Assembly: GCA_033439265.1 (NCBI GenBank)
Contig: JAVTVX010000015.1
Coordinates: 24,543,947-24,607,946, forward strand
Direction of reading: 5' to 3'
DNA length: 64,000 nucleotides
Source: Dillenia suffruticosa
Lineage: Eukaryota; Streptophyta; Magnoliopsida; Dilleniales; Dilleniaceae
Positions 51,120-61,795 of the stretch are shown piece by piece. How positions within the stretch are numbered: position 1 is the first letter of the stretch; each line of letters starts with the position of its first letter. The position numbers and the translations under genes were made by a program. A model generated the notes under the pieces. It had not been told where the DNA came from and searched no databases. It saw nothing but the letters and a program-made list of their open reading frames with translations.

Positions 51120-51608
51120 CTTTCTCTCTCTCTATCTCTTTCGCTCTCGCTCTAGCTCTCTCTCTCTCCCCCCTGGAAGAAGTTTATTAAGAGACTTCAC
51201 AACAATAGCTGATGAAGGCGAGGGTTGGAAGAAAGAAAGAAAGAGAGAGAGAGAAAGCAAGCTTATACCAAAAAAATAGAAAATAAAAGCTGAAAGTTTT
51301 AAAGCTAAAAGAAAGCTGATAGCCGAAAGAAAGTGCTTTTTCTCCCCCCCCCCCCCCCCTCTCTCTCTCATGTTCTGGGAAGCTGTATCTTCTCTCTTCC
51401 CCACCCCAATCTCCCCACCCCACCCCTCCACCCCATTTCCTTTTTCTTCACTTTTTCCCTTTTAAAATACCAAGAGAGAGAAAAGATAGAAGGAGGTCAA
51501 CAGCTTCAACCACAAAGAAGAACAAGAAGAAGAAGGAAAGTCTTGCCTCGGTGAGAAATAATTTTTCTCAAGAAGACGATCACTACAAAGAGAAGCGAAA
51601 ATTCCCCC
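51120..51608 (+). promoter_or_regulatory. Pyrimidine-rich leader (probable 5' UTR) of the IDD gene with two upstream ORFs
   Basis: The stretch before the IDD start holds a CT-rich block (about 51120-51175), an AG-rich block, a run of 16 C (51344-51359) and another CT block. Such pyrimidine patches are common around plant transcription starts, but no convincing TATA box lies just upstream, so the start site is inferred. Two short upstream ORFs are readable on the plus strand: 51212-51286 (24 codons, Arg/Lys-rich) and 51370-51465 (31 codons, Pro/Ser/Phe-rich). Both end before the main ATG. A GGTGAG near 51550 could be a leader-intron donor, but no acceptor was assigned. Confidence 0.45.
51344..51359 (+). 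repeat. C16 homopolymer in the IDD leader
   Basis: Sixteen consecutive C between pyrimidine-rich blocks, 250 bp before the start codon. The length may vary between individuals or be a sequencing artefact. Confidence 0.9.
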
Positions 51609-53888
51609 ATGTTAGGACATAATTCTCCTTCATCAAATCCATCCTCAGAGCCTTTCACTTGCTTAGAAAGTGGAAACAACAGCAAGCGAAAGCGTCGACC
51701 CGCAGGCACTCCAGGTAAATTATATCCCCAAAATTTAATCCAAAAATTTGGTTTCTCTTTTCAAAACAAACATTTTATTTTTGGGATTTGTATGTAATAT
51801 TTTAATATCTCTGTCTCTCTCATTGACTACTTTGTTTTAATAACAAACAGATCCAGATGCCGAAGTTGTATCTCTCTCACCCAAAACCCTCCTAGAATCC
51901 GACCGATATGTGTGTGAGATCTGCAACCAAGGGTTCCAAAGAGACCAAAACCTTCAGATGCATAGGAGAAGACACAAAGTGCCATGGAAGTTACTCAAGA
52001 GAGAGACACCAGTGGTGAGGAAGAGGGTGTTTGTGTGCCCGGAGCCGAGTTGCTTGCACCATGATCCGTGCCACGCACTAGGCGATCTTGTTGGGATCAA
52101 AAAGCACTTCAGAAGAAAGCATAGCAATCACAAGCAGTGGGTTTGTGAGAAGTGCTCTAAAGGATACGCTGTTCAATCAGACTACAAAGCCCATCTCAAA
52201 ACTTGTGGGACTAGAGGCCATTCTTGTGATTGTGGAAAAGTTTTCTCAAGGTTTTCCTTGCCTTGCCCTTATTGCTTCTTTATTTGGATTGTGCATTGGG
52301 GGTGGTGAGTTTCAAAACCGAAAAAAGATTCGATTTTGGGTGTAGGGGTAGCATATGAATCCCATTTTAAGCATAAGTTTATTTGACAGTTAGAAGCACA
52401 CACTTCCCAATTTGGTCATGTTTAATTAGTACTACCAAAATCCAAATCCCTTTTCATTTGCTCAAACCCCCCATAAACCTTTCCTTTCATTTATTTTGAA
52501 TCTCCTTTTCTCTCTCCTCTTAAAATGGGTACATTTTTTTTATGCTAAGCTCCAAATTTTCAACCTAAGCTGTCTCTTACAAGGATTTCATTTTATTTAA
52601 TTTGAAGACACCTTTTCTTATTGTTATGTAATTACTAGTTTTGTTTCTTTATGGTAGACATTAAACACTTGTTTGTTTCTTAGGGAAGATAGTTATTTTA
52701 TTTTCTTCCTTAATGCTCATGGCCTAAAAGACTTAATCTCTCCCATCTCCCTAATCTGTACCTTTGTTGCTAGTACCCATTCTTCATCAATAAAGACATC
52801 TATTACAAGTCCTTTTGACTGTTTCCTTGCCCAACTTTTATACAACATAAAGAATCCTATCAGTTATGCATTTTCACAATCTTCATAAAAAACAAAAATA
52901 ACCCACAAAAAAGATTTCACCACAACATTGGTTTTTTTTCATCTTCATTTCATTCTTTTGTAGAGTTGAGAGCTTCATTGAACATCAAGACACCTGCAAC
53001 ATAGGACGGTTTCGACATGAATCTCAGACTACGACCACCACAACACTGCATCAGCCGGCATGCCTATCAAGGACAGCTTCAAGCCCAAGCCCATCAAGTG
53101 ACACCAATTTCAGCACGGCAGCACGTGCTTGGCCGGCTCTAATATTGCCAACAAAGCCAACTGATATCATTTTCTTAAGCCCCGAGACTGACTTAAACAA
53201 TACTGCTCATCATCACCCTAGTAAGATTCCACGGCATCACAATTTGGAACTTCAACTGCTAACAACATCGTCATCAAATAATCCGGTCGATCTTGTGTTC
53301 TCGCCAAAAGTTGATGATAATCAAGATCATTCAACGTCAACCCATTTGCAACTCTCAATAGGATCATCGGATTTTAGCGAATCGAGTGTGGGGAAGTTAA
53401 GGGAAGATGCATCGTGTAGAAGCTTTTCGAGGGAGAAGAATGTGGGGAGTGAAGGGCATGCTTTGGCGGCGTCGAGGCTTAAAGAGCAAGCTCGGGAACA
53501 GTTGAGGGTGGCGATGGCAGAGAAGGCATATGCTGAAGAGGCAAGACAACAAGCAAAGCAACAGATTGAATTGGCTGAGAAGGAGTTTGCAAATGCAAAG
53601 AGAATTAGGCAGCAAGCACAGGCTGAGCTTGATAAAGCACATGCTTTGAAAGAGCATGCAGTGAAGCAGATCAACACTACAATTCTTCAAATTACTTGTC
53701 ACTCCTGTAAGCAACAGTTTCAAGCAAGAACAACGACCGCCGCCACCACCGCGACTGCACCACCGCCACCGCTACCGCCCGATGAAAACTCGCTTGTTTT
53801 AAGTTACAATATGTCTTCTGCATTAACAGAAGGTGAAATAGAGAATGATGTCCCAAATGAAAACACAAAAAAGTCTCTAAACCCATAA
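51609..53888 (+). CDS. IDD: INDETERMINATE DOMAIN (IDD) C2H2 zinc-finger transcription factor, IDD14/15(SGR5)/16 clade
   Basis: Three coding exons, 51609-51714, 51851-52250 and 52964-53888, give 1431 nt (476 residues plus TAA). Both introns are GT-AG and keep frame. Seen: a basic KRKRR nuclear-localisation-like motif at residues 26-30; zinc finger 1 with C57, C60, H73, H77; finger 2 with C98, C103, H121, H126; finger 3 (C2HC) with C134, C137, H150, C154; finger 4 (C2HC) with C161, C163, H176, C180, split by intron 2 at R169. A Ser/Thr/Pro-rich linker follows, then an Ala/Glu/Gln-rich coiled coil at about 334-405, a CHSC motif at 414-417, and an acidic tail containing DENSLVLSY. The coiled coil plus this tail mark the IDD14/15/16 group rather than other IDDs. 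Known for the family: nuclear DNA-binding factors; Arabidopsis IDD15/SGR5 acts in early shoot gravitropism, and IDD14-16 act in auxin and starch-related gene control. The start codon opens directly onto the conserved N-terminal region. Which of the three paralogues it matches cannot be settled by eye. Confidence 0.95.
51715..51850 (+). other. Intron 1 of the IDD gene
   Basis: 136 bp, GT at 51715 and AG at 51849-51850. It splits codon 36 (G|AT, Asp) inside the conserved AGTPDPDAEVV segment, after phase-1 position. The correct protein sequence resumes immediately after removal. Confidence 0.9.
52251..52963 (+). other. Intron 2 of the IDD gene, with a readable retained-intron extension
   Basis: 713 bp, GT at 52251 and AG at 52962-52963 after a T-rich tract. 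It interrupts codon 169 (AG|A, Arg) inside zinc finger 4. If retained, translation runs on for 18 residues and stops at 52306-52308, giving a 187-residue protein with fingers 1-3, no finger 4 and no coiled coil. Confidence 0.9.
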
Positions 53889-54074
53889 GCTTTTACTTCG
53901 ATATTAACCCCTTTCCTTGTTTTCTTCTTGCTTCCATTTTATGTATACCAAGAGCGGTGTTGATTAATGATTTAAGTGATCTTGATTAGTGAGTGTATTT
54001 GTTTAAAATCTTGTATGGTTCTTTTCATTTCTGTTTTTGCTTAAATCAAATGGATGAGATTTTTTTTTTAGAAA

Positions 54075-54163
54075 AATAAATTTTGAGGAGGATTTGGATG
54101 ATGGGGATGATCTCAGATGGGGTGAGCATTAATAGTTTAATTTTTTTTATTTTATGGAATAAA
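54075..54163 (+). terminator. Candidate polyadenylation signals of the IDD gene
   Basis: AATAAA occurs at 54075-54080 and again at 54158-54163, 190 and 270 nt after the IDD stop codon, in a T-rich setting typical of plant 3' UTRs. Which is used, or whether a non-canonical signal nearer the stop is used, cannot be told from sequence. Confidence 0.4.
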
Positions 54164-54693
54164 TAATAATGAAGATTGATTTGGGGATAGGTGGGTTCAT
54201 CATTAAAGATTCCTTTCTCCGTGACTATTTCATTGAATGAGTTGAAACAACTTTTTCTCATCACACATCCCTGTAACTTTTGGTATCGTTGGATTTTCTG
54301 TTTGGACTATTTGAAGATCTTTGTAGGCCGAGGTGGTCAGATAATTGAGGTGACCCCAGCCCTCCCCAGCGTTAAAGTATGGTACTGACCCTCCTCTCTC
54401 TCTCTCTCTCTCCTCTCTCCTCTCTCCCCTTTATATTTTCCTAGCCAACTCAAAAGATTATATTAGAATACCACCCCAAAGAGAGAGAGAGAGAGAGAGA
54501 GGAATCAGATGGTCCTTTTCTGCTGCTATGCTGTTTTCTCCTTTAAATGCTAATGAAAATGCCATGTTTTTCAGTGCCACAGTTGTAAGGGTTAATGACA
54601 GTCTCACTCGTCCCTCTCACCCCCTAAAGACATACAGACGGAAACAAAATCTATTTATATCCCATATTTACACTTACTTTCTCCCTCCCTCCC

Positions 54694-54729
<36 letters not shown>

Positions 54730-56209
54730 ATCAGAATCAGGAGCTAAGCCCCTCAGTGACTGCAGCATCATCCTTTTTTCCATTTATGCAAGAGACCAAT
54801 CTCAAAACTTGAGTTGAAGATAACATTAGATTGGTGTTCCAAAAAATAAAAACTACAGGTCATTCAAATCAACTTTCATCGCTGCAAACATGACAAAAGG
54901 CAAACCCCAAGTGCCAAAGAGTGCTAAAAGTTTTCCTTTCTTTGCTTTTCTCTCGAACCATGTGCTTCACTCTCTCTCCCTCTCTTCCCCATCTTTCAAA
55001 GTGTCATTCCAAACCTCCTTACCATACAATAAATGTATAATTTAGTAGGGGTAGCAACGTCAACTTCCTTTTGAGCTTTAATTAATTGAAAAGTACCTAC
55101 CAGGCTTAGAAGTTTTCTTTTTTTTTTTATGGTTAATTACGAGGTCCCAAAAGGACTTAGGATTATGTAAATAATCATTCAATAAATTAAAATTACTAAA
55201 ATTAAAAATTTTTTAAAATTATTATACAAAAAACATTCAAACCATTTATACCTCTGTTTTTTTTTTTTTCACAGGATTTGCCCGACTAATTCTGTTTAAA
55301 CACTACAAAACTCATTTTAGAGGTTATTCTCTTAAATCCTTTTTCATTATTCTCAATACTCAAATTCGAGATCTCTGATTAAAGAAATAAATTATCAAAT
55401 CATTCAAGCTAAAAGAATTTAGTACCATTTATACCTTCTTGTTTGCATTAAGAACAAGTTTACCGGATTAGTTAAGTAAATTAATTGGATAAAATCTAGA
55501 TACCAACGTTAAAAATAAAAAAAAATAAAAAACACAACAACAACTTTACCCATGAGATAATAGGGTTAATCTACTAAAGGATTTAATGATGTTTATGCCT
55601 TTGTACTTTTTTTAGTTTTTGAGCAAACATTTCGTATTTGTCCAGAAATTTAGTGACGGTGTCAGTATGAGTATTCCCATATTAGGAAATTTAGGTACAT
55701 TCAAGTGCAGGAAATGGATGGAAGAGCCAACTAAAATCTAACATCCATAAACATAGGCCAAAAAATGAATTTCACAATAAAGTTGTCGGTGCCCTTATAC
55801 AAGTTTCTGGATTTGAGTTTTGTATATGTGATAAAGTTTTGTCTCTTAAAATTCAATTTAAATCAAATTAGATTTAATAGATTTAATATAATTACTGAAT
55901 ATCGATAATTTATAATAAAAAAATAAAACTAGCTAACTGTTTATTCATAAAAAATAAAATTTAATTTTAAAACAACAAAGATATAGTGTATGCAATGTTT
56001 ATTTATAATCGATTCACATTACAAAAATATCAAAAATTACTTATCAAATTTTTTTTTCCCCATTCATCCATGGAATAAGGACAATAAATAATGGGTTGGA
56101 ATTCCCTCCATTATTTGTTTTCTGCAGCAACCACAACAATTTTCCTGAAACTTTTCTACAAAATTAATAAAAATATGACCAAAATATTCTAATATTAAAA
56201 AAATACAAA

Positions 56210-56390
56210 TTCGACTATTTATTGGTTATAATTTCACTGTCATATATCAATTGGTATTAAATCTCTTAATCAAATTTCAAATTCAGAATAAAAAAATATT
56301 ACACTAGGAGGGTCATATCTAAATAAAGTACTTGTAGAGATTCAACCGAATTAGTTGAAATATAATTTTGGATATTTACGGTGAAAAACA
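56210..56390 (+). repeat. AT-rich interspersed repeat family (representative copy)
   Basis: TATTAAATCTCTTAATCAAA, TTCAGAATAAAAAA, ATTACACTAG, then GAATTAGTTGAAATATAATT and TTGGATATTTACGGT. The same block order is seen at 23205-23345 and 12360-12500, and more weakly at 960-1110. A related ending (AATATCGATAATTTAT) is at 11705-11740, 22726-22755 and 55898-55930. Probably an old SINE or MITE family; ends are not defined. Confidence 0.5.
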
Positions 56391-56439
56391 AAAAAAAATG
56401 TCAATCATCCAAAACATTTAGATCCATTGCTCGATTGAA

Positions 56440-57250
56440 TATGGTATGCAGTCTATCACAATGGGAGTCTACTCGGAGTTCAAACATCCAACCTATAATC
56501 CTTTTTTTTTGTGGAAATATAGAGAACACAACAAAGCAAAACGGAAAGCAAAGCAAACGAAACAAAAGTAGAGGGCCGGAGAGCAGGGAAGCTCAACATT
56601 CCTCTACCTGAACTGGGACAGGCAAAGCTGATCTCTTTCTCCTTCTATCACAAGAGACCCCCCAAAGCATCAAGCAACAAGAAAGGAACCACTGCAGGAG
56701 GGGGATTACGTGCCTCATGGAGACCAGGCCTGTAATCTATGATGCTAAATTGTTATTGAAAATTACTTTTCATGGGCAATGGCTTGGGTATCTGGAAAGG
56801 GCAATGTCCTAGCTCATAAGGCAATGGGCTGCTGATTCGAGATGGTCTCATACCATCCCTTTTGATGCACTTTCACAGCGACAAAGGTTTCACTAAGGCC
56901 CAAATGAGTGCAACCAATATCAAAGTGACACATTTGTATTATGGCCTTATGCCCATCAACTTAACACTCTTTTGACCATTTTGACAACCACAGTGCTGTG
57001 ATGAGATTATTCCAATTGCCCTTTTGCACTCTTGCCCTCCAGAATGTATATGGCCTTTGTTTTCATCTGCTTTTATCTCTGTGTTTTTTGCAGTGCAAGA
57101 AGGTGTATTAAGCCAAGGCAAAAGGCATCCTTGGTTCACTTTTGACCATTGCCTTGATCAACTGGTCATAGTGTCAGTATCTAAGCTTCACCTTGGAACA
57201 CAACTAGTCTTGCAGCTCTTCTCAATCCTACCAACCAGGATTTTATAGCC
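56440..57250. other. Block of normal GC content without recognisable gene
   Basis: Stands out from AT-rich neighbours and lacks simple repeats, yet no frame exceeds about 75 codons and none shows a domain. TTTTTTGCAG near 57081-57091 could be a splice acceptor on the plus strand. It might be a non-coding RNA, an exon of a poorly conserved gene, or a very old transposon piece. Confidence 0.3.
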
Positions 57251-57685
57251 TTGATTAAAAGATTGAATTTTACCCCTGATAAGTGTTTTTTTTTTTAGAA
57301 AATGAGATTTATTAATAAAAGATGGACATGATCAAATGGGGCTTGGGCTATGTTAATATTTTAATATATATACATAAATCAATTTTTATTGGGAGTATAA
57401 CCAAGTTGATCTCCATAAATGTTCTCTTCGTCATTGGTTTTAGATTTCACTGTTAATAGATAATCGGCTTAATAGGTAATAATAATAAATTTTTTAATCA
57501 AATTTTAAATTTTAAATTTTAAATTTTTTGAATTTAAAAATGAAAAAATCTATATTTAGGAAGTTGGCAAAGAAGGCTCTACCTTGGGCTGCCGAATGTG
57601 GACAATGGGCCGTAAGAAAGCCCTTTCCCCATTCTTTGGCCCTTTTGGAATGCTTCAATAAGGACCCCATTATTTTAGCCTCGAT

Positions 57686-57912
57686 TTTTTATTTTTTTAT
57701 TTTTTGATACTATGTGTTGGATATCCTCTGATATTCAGGGTTTTGTTCCAATTAATCTGGACCGATCACTACAGTGGCTCCTTTCGGAGGGTGAGTCTCC
57801 CAACGAGAAATGTTCCATACACATAAGGGCCCGATACTCCCTGCGAGGGTCGAATCTCGATTATATTTAAAGGTATTCAATCCCATATCCGGTTGAGCCA
57901 ACTCACGTTGGT
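57686..57912 (-). mobile_element. tRNA-derived SINE with intact target duplication
   Basis: 227 bp on the minus strand. A-box-like TGGCTCAACCGG lies near its start and B-box-like GATTCGACCC about 40 bases on, as in tRNA-derived polymerase III promoters. The 3' end is an A-rich tail (plus-strand 57686-57706). A perfect 17 bp target duplication, ATTATTTTAGCCTCGAT, flanks it at 57669-57685 and 57913-57929, the signature of LINE-driven insertion. A decayed relative is at 3597-3786. Confidence 0.9.
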
Positions 57913-57998
57913 ATTATTTTAGCCTCGATGTTGGCACAAAAGTTAATGGGGTTCTAGAGGTGACCATGGCATTGAGCCTAACATGTTTGGATGCATTT

Positions 57999-58486
57999 TG
58001 TTACATATCTCATATTAGATTCTCAAAAAATCATAAAATGGTACTTAAGTTCACTAAACTCTCTCATCCAATAGGTCGATCTTTTGGGCTGAATTCTCCT
58101 ATTGAATTTGAGTCTATCATTTGGATCCATGACAAATTGGTATCAGAACCTCTGGTCTAGTATGGAAGAGGGCTAGTTGGAAAAAAGTTATCTGATACCA
58201 AAGTGAGAGCCGTCCAAAAATGGAAAAGGGCTATTTGGTGTCAGAATGAGAATCGTCCAAAGAGGAAAGGACTACCCGCCAGAGTGAAATCCGTCCATAG
58301 TGAAAGCCGTCCAGAGTAAGAGTCGTTCTAGCTTCTCAAAGGGAGGGTAATATTACAAATCTCATATCGAATCTCCAAAAAATCATAAAATAGTATTTAA
58401 GTCCAATAGGCTCTCTCACCCAACAGGTCAATCTTTTGGGTTGAATTTTTCTATTGGATTTGAATCCATTATTTGGATCCGTGACA
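57999..58486 (+). mobile_element. TRIM (terminal-repeat retrotransposon in miniature)
   Basis: 488 bp. Terminal direct repeats of 136 bp lie at 57999-58134 (TGTTACATATC...CATGACA) and 58351-58486 (TATTACAAATC...CGTGACA). Next to the left repeat is TGGTATCAGAACC (from 58138), a near-perfect initiator-methionine tRNA primer-binding site. Just before the right repeat is the polypurine tract AAAGGGAGGG (58338-58347). Perfect 5 bp target duplication CATTT at 57994-57998 and 58487-58491. The internal 216 bp has no ORF, so mobility depended on proteins from another element. Confidence 0.95.
58160..58335 (+). repeat. Short imperfect repeats inside the TRIM
   Basis: Five copies of a motif like AGTGAAAGCCGTCCA: AGTGAGAGCCGTCCA, AATGAGAATCGTCCA, AGTGAAATCCGTCCA, AGTGAAAGCCGTCCA and AGTAAGAGTCGTTCT. 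They fill most of the space between the primer-binding site and the polypurine tract. Confidence 0.85.
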
Positions 58487-58491
58487 CATTT

Positions 58492-58849
58492 CCACGTAAG
58501 ACTTGGACCTTGACAACTACACCTCCATGACTTTTCGGGATAAAGTGATCCCTTCCGGTCAAGAGTAGTGCCGCAGCTATAGAGCGCCTATGCCATGGTC
58601 GATAAAGGCATGGTAAGCATAATTTTGCATTTCTGAGCTATCTACATGTTATATATACAATACGTGATCACCTGACCCATTTGCCTGGACTAAATTTCGT
58701 ACAGCTCTGTCCGAAAATTTTTGCCAGGGTCATGGAAACAAGCTTCATCACCCAAAAGAAAATAGAAGATGGTCTTCTCTAACTAGCAAGTCTCACCCTA
58801 TATTCTGGATCTGCTGCGAATAGTGTAGCATCATCATAGAAAGCTCCCG

Positions 58850-58889
<40 letters not shown>

Positions 58890-60559
58890 CACACCCACAC
58901 ACACACACATTGGTATAGTGTAAAAGGGGGTTAATTAAATTCAGATAACCTTTGCCCATATATTGGAATGTTAAATTAAAGTTGGTTATATTGTAAAAAA
59001 AGTGTTGTTTTTCTCTCACACTAATCTACTTTGCTTTTCTTTCTCCCTAATTTGTCAGTCTCGAAATGAAGCATCTTTCCTTCTCTCTCCTTGAATGTTT
59101 TGTTCATGGAGTGACAACGTTCTCGCTCTCTCTCCACAACCCCCAAGGCCAAACCGTGATGATGGGGATTTACGGTTAAAATCACCGGAAGCTTTGTCAA
59201 AGAAGAGAAGAGGAAGAAGCAAACCCATATTGAGCTCTTTTGGGAACCGAGAGATATCCTTTCTTATCAGCCTCATTTCAATCTTGTATTCTTCAATGGT
59301 GATTTGGTTTCACTGGATTTGAATTTTTACAGATTTCCTTCAGGAACGTCTGAGTTCGGTGATTTGTCCAGGGTTGCTTTGTTTATAGAATGAACCACAT
59401 AGCCTCTTGCGAGTTTTGAAAATTCTTGATCTACTTGGAAATCTTAAAAATCACATCGTCTAAATTGCAATTTTTCCATATTCATATTCCTTAAATGAAA
59501 TAGAAATATTTCTACCCATTGTTGACATACAAATTGTGTCGCAAACCCCAGCCTCGGACGTGCGAGACATTTTTGCTAAACAAATAAATCAAGATCCTTG
59601 ATATGAAGGAGCAGACCGATGATGCCATTCACACAATCTTAGCGTGAGATCCTTTGTGCACCATTCTCCTCATTGTTAATTTACCCATTTTGTTTCCTCT
59701 TGAATTTTGCAATTTGTGGTTGCATGCGCAACATTACAACGGAAATTTTACTATCTGAGGCCAATAATGGTGAAGGATTGTGCCCTTAGCCTAACGCCAA
59801 GCCAAATTTCTCTAAGCTCCAATAAATAAGAATTAATTTAAAATTCCACCACAATCGTCTTAACTAATCTCATACAACTCAAATATAATAAGTGTTTGCC
59901 ATTTAAATCACATATTATTAGAGTCAATTAATACATCATTAAAAAATAATTTGACAAATTCAAAATTATGGTAAAAAGAATTAAATTACTACTAATTAAC
60001 CAAATCTAAGTATTTAGCTAGAGACGATATTTAAAAAAATAAAATATAAAAATCTTGGTTTTGGTATTGAAAAAGAAGAAAAATCATAATTTTAAGATCC
60101 TATGAAAACTATTTCCAATTTTTCTTCTTCGATTAAGCATGTCAGCACCATGTTAGCATGTTTCTAAGTTTTCATTCCACCTATATTATGAAATTATTAT
60201 CCAAGATTACTGTTTTAAAATTATCACCAAGGATGATGAATAGTGTAGGAATATAAATAATCACTCAATTAAAAGTAATACAAAAATATAAATATAAATA
60301 GAATAACAAAAAAATAAACAAATGGTCATTTCAGTTTTAAAATGTGACTATTGAGAAATGATACAATGTCTTTTAAAATCTCTTGTGATCTATATAAACC
60401 TATGGAATCATTTTAAAATAACAAGACATGCAGTTTGAGTTTTCTTAGTAGTTTCTGAGTCATATAAATCAATAATTTTTTACAACCCACTTTTTCTTGT
60501 TTTATCAAAACCAATTATGAAACCGGAGTATACAAATAATCCTTGGATCATAAGATATT
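58492..60559. other. Intergenic DNA, no gene recognised
   Basis: (CT)n at 58852-58884 and (CA)n at 58890-58909. A plus-strand frame at 59095-59322 has a basic KKRRGRSKP stretch recalling an AT-hook, but no flanking domain, so it is not called. 59820-60560 is AT-rich. Confidence 0.4.
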
Positions 60560-61795
60560 TAGAATATTGTAGAATGTGAGTATAAAGAGTTCAAAGAAGG
60601 TGCGACTCTCTCTGATCAATAAAGAGGGGTATTAAAAGAAAGTCGAAAGAATGATAAAAAGGTTTTGTTCTTCATCTATTAATCCACTGATAAATCCGAC
60701 TTTGAAAAAGTTGCGATGGCAACCTCCTCTAAGCAAGTTTAGAATGTACTACAAAATGCTCGTAAAGGAGTTAAAAATGTGAAAAAGATTAGTCTTCAAA
60801 CATTGTGCAGAGACTTCGAAACTTTATAAATGAAAGAGTTTGAATGTATTTCGGACTAGTTCACAAGAGTTTTAGCCATAGTTAATCAACTAAGAAGAAA
60901 TTGTAAGAAAATTGATAACACTAAAATGGTAAAAAAAAATTCTACACTCGCTAAATATTAAATTTGACTATATTTTGGTAGCTATTGAAGAGTCAAAAGA
61001 TTTAAAAACAATGAAAATTAATAAATTTATGGGTCCTTATAAGCCCGTGAATAAAGGCTCACAAGAAAAAATGAAGAATTCTTGGTACAAGAACTTCAAG
61101 CCGAGGACACGGCTAAGGCTGAGGCTGAAGCTGCTATAAAGGATGGGGCCACAGATATGATCGTGGACAAAGAGGTTCATTTAGCAAGGAGAAGAGAATT
61201 CAAAGTCCAAAAAGAGAAGAAGAATCATCAGGAAGCCGAAAAGTATGACAAATAAAAAATTCATTGCTATAATTGTAAAAAAACTTGGTCATTATTTTTT
61301 CAAATGTTAGTTTAATAGTCTTAATCAAGTACAAGTTATAGCCAATTACACAAAAATCCAAGAAGAAGAGAGGGATTTAATTTTTTTGATAGCATGTAAG
61401 GAAGACAATGATGGGAAGAAAAATATTTGGTATTTAGACACTGGAGCAAGCAATCATACGTGTAGCCATAAAGACATGTTTGTGGAGCTTGATGAAGCGG
61501 TAAAAGAAAAAGTTTCATTTAGTGACTCCTCCAAATTATTCGTGAAGGGTAAAAGTAATAGTCTCATCCAATTAAAGGATAGAGGCCAACGATTCATTTT
61601 TAATATGCAATATGTTTCGGGTATGAAAGTAATATATTTAGTCTGAGCCAACTTTTAGAAAAAAAAATTCAAATAAAAGATAGAGTCTTTATTTAAAAGA
61701 TGAGAATGGTGTCCTTCTTTCTCATGTCAAAATGAGTAACAATAAAATGTTTGTATTGAATATGAATCATGTTGGTGCAAAATGTCTTAAAACTT
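60560..61795 (+). pseudogene. Broken copia gag-protease-preintegrase fragment
   Basis: Plus strand, 5' part of a copia polyprotein. Gag pieces at about 60750-61000 (ISLQTLCRDFETL, FTRVLAIVNQLRRNCKKID) match the UBN2 gag block. A zinc knuckle CYNCKK near 61268-61285 is followed by a one-base frameshift. 61386-61646 has the protease block WYLDTGASNHTCSHKDMF with DTG intact, then GKSNSLIQLKD. 61647-61790 continues into the GAG_pre-integrase domain (LSQLLEK, MSNNKMFVLNMNHVGAKCL) through stops. Reading breaks off at about 61795, where different sequence begins. No LTR, integrase or RT of this element is in the window. It belongs to a different family from 27626-38551. Confidence 0.85.

Larger units (their letters stand above)
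53889..56439. other. IDD downstream region and AT-rich intergenic DNA
   Basis: After the IDD 3' region comes a (CT)n block at 54392-54424 facing a (GA)n block at 54481-54502 (inverted, able to pair), and (CT)n at 54701-54727 next to a TATTTATATCC box near 54650. 55100-56200 is AT-rich. No gene supported. 55790-55935 and 56210-56390 are interspersed repeats. Confidence 0.45.

Noticed and set aside
53327..53723. Cys-rich minus-strand frames opposite IDD exon 3
   Set aside because: Shadows of the real coiled-coil exon; the Ala/Glu/Gln-rich sense strand gives Cys/Leu/Ser on the complement.
54761..54773. TGCAGCATCATCC, resembling part of a miR172 target or star sequence
   Set aside because: Only 12-13 bases match, the 3' half diverges, no partner arm with GATGATGCTGCA lies within hairpin distance and no AP2-like ORF surrounds it.
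59095..59322. 75-codon frame with KKRRGRSKP, AT-hook-like
   Set aside because: The core RGRP is RGRS, no second hook or PPC domain follows, and no splice structure extends it.
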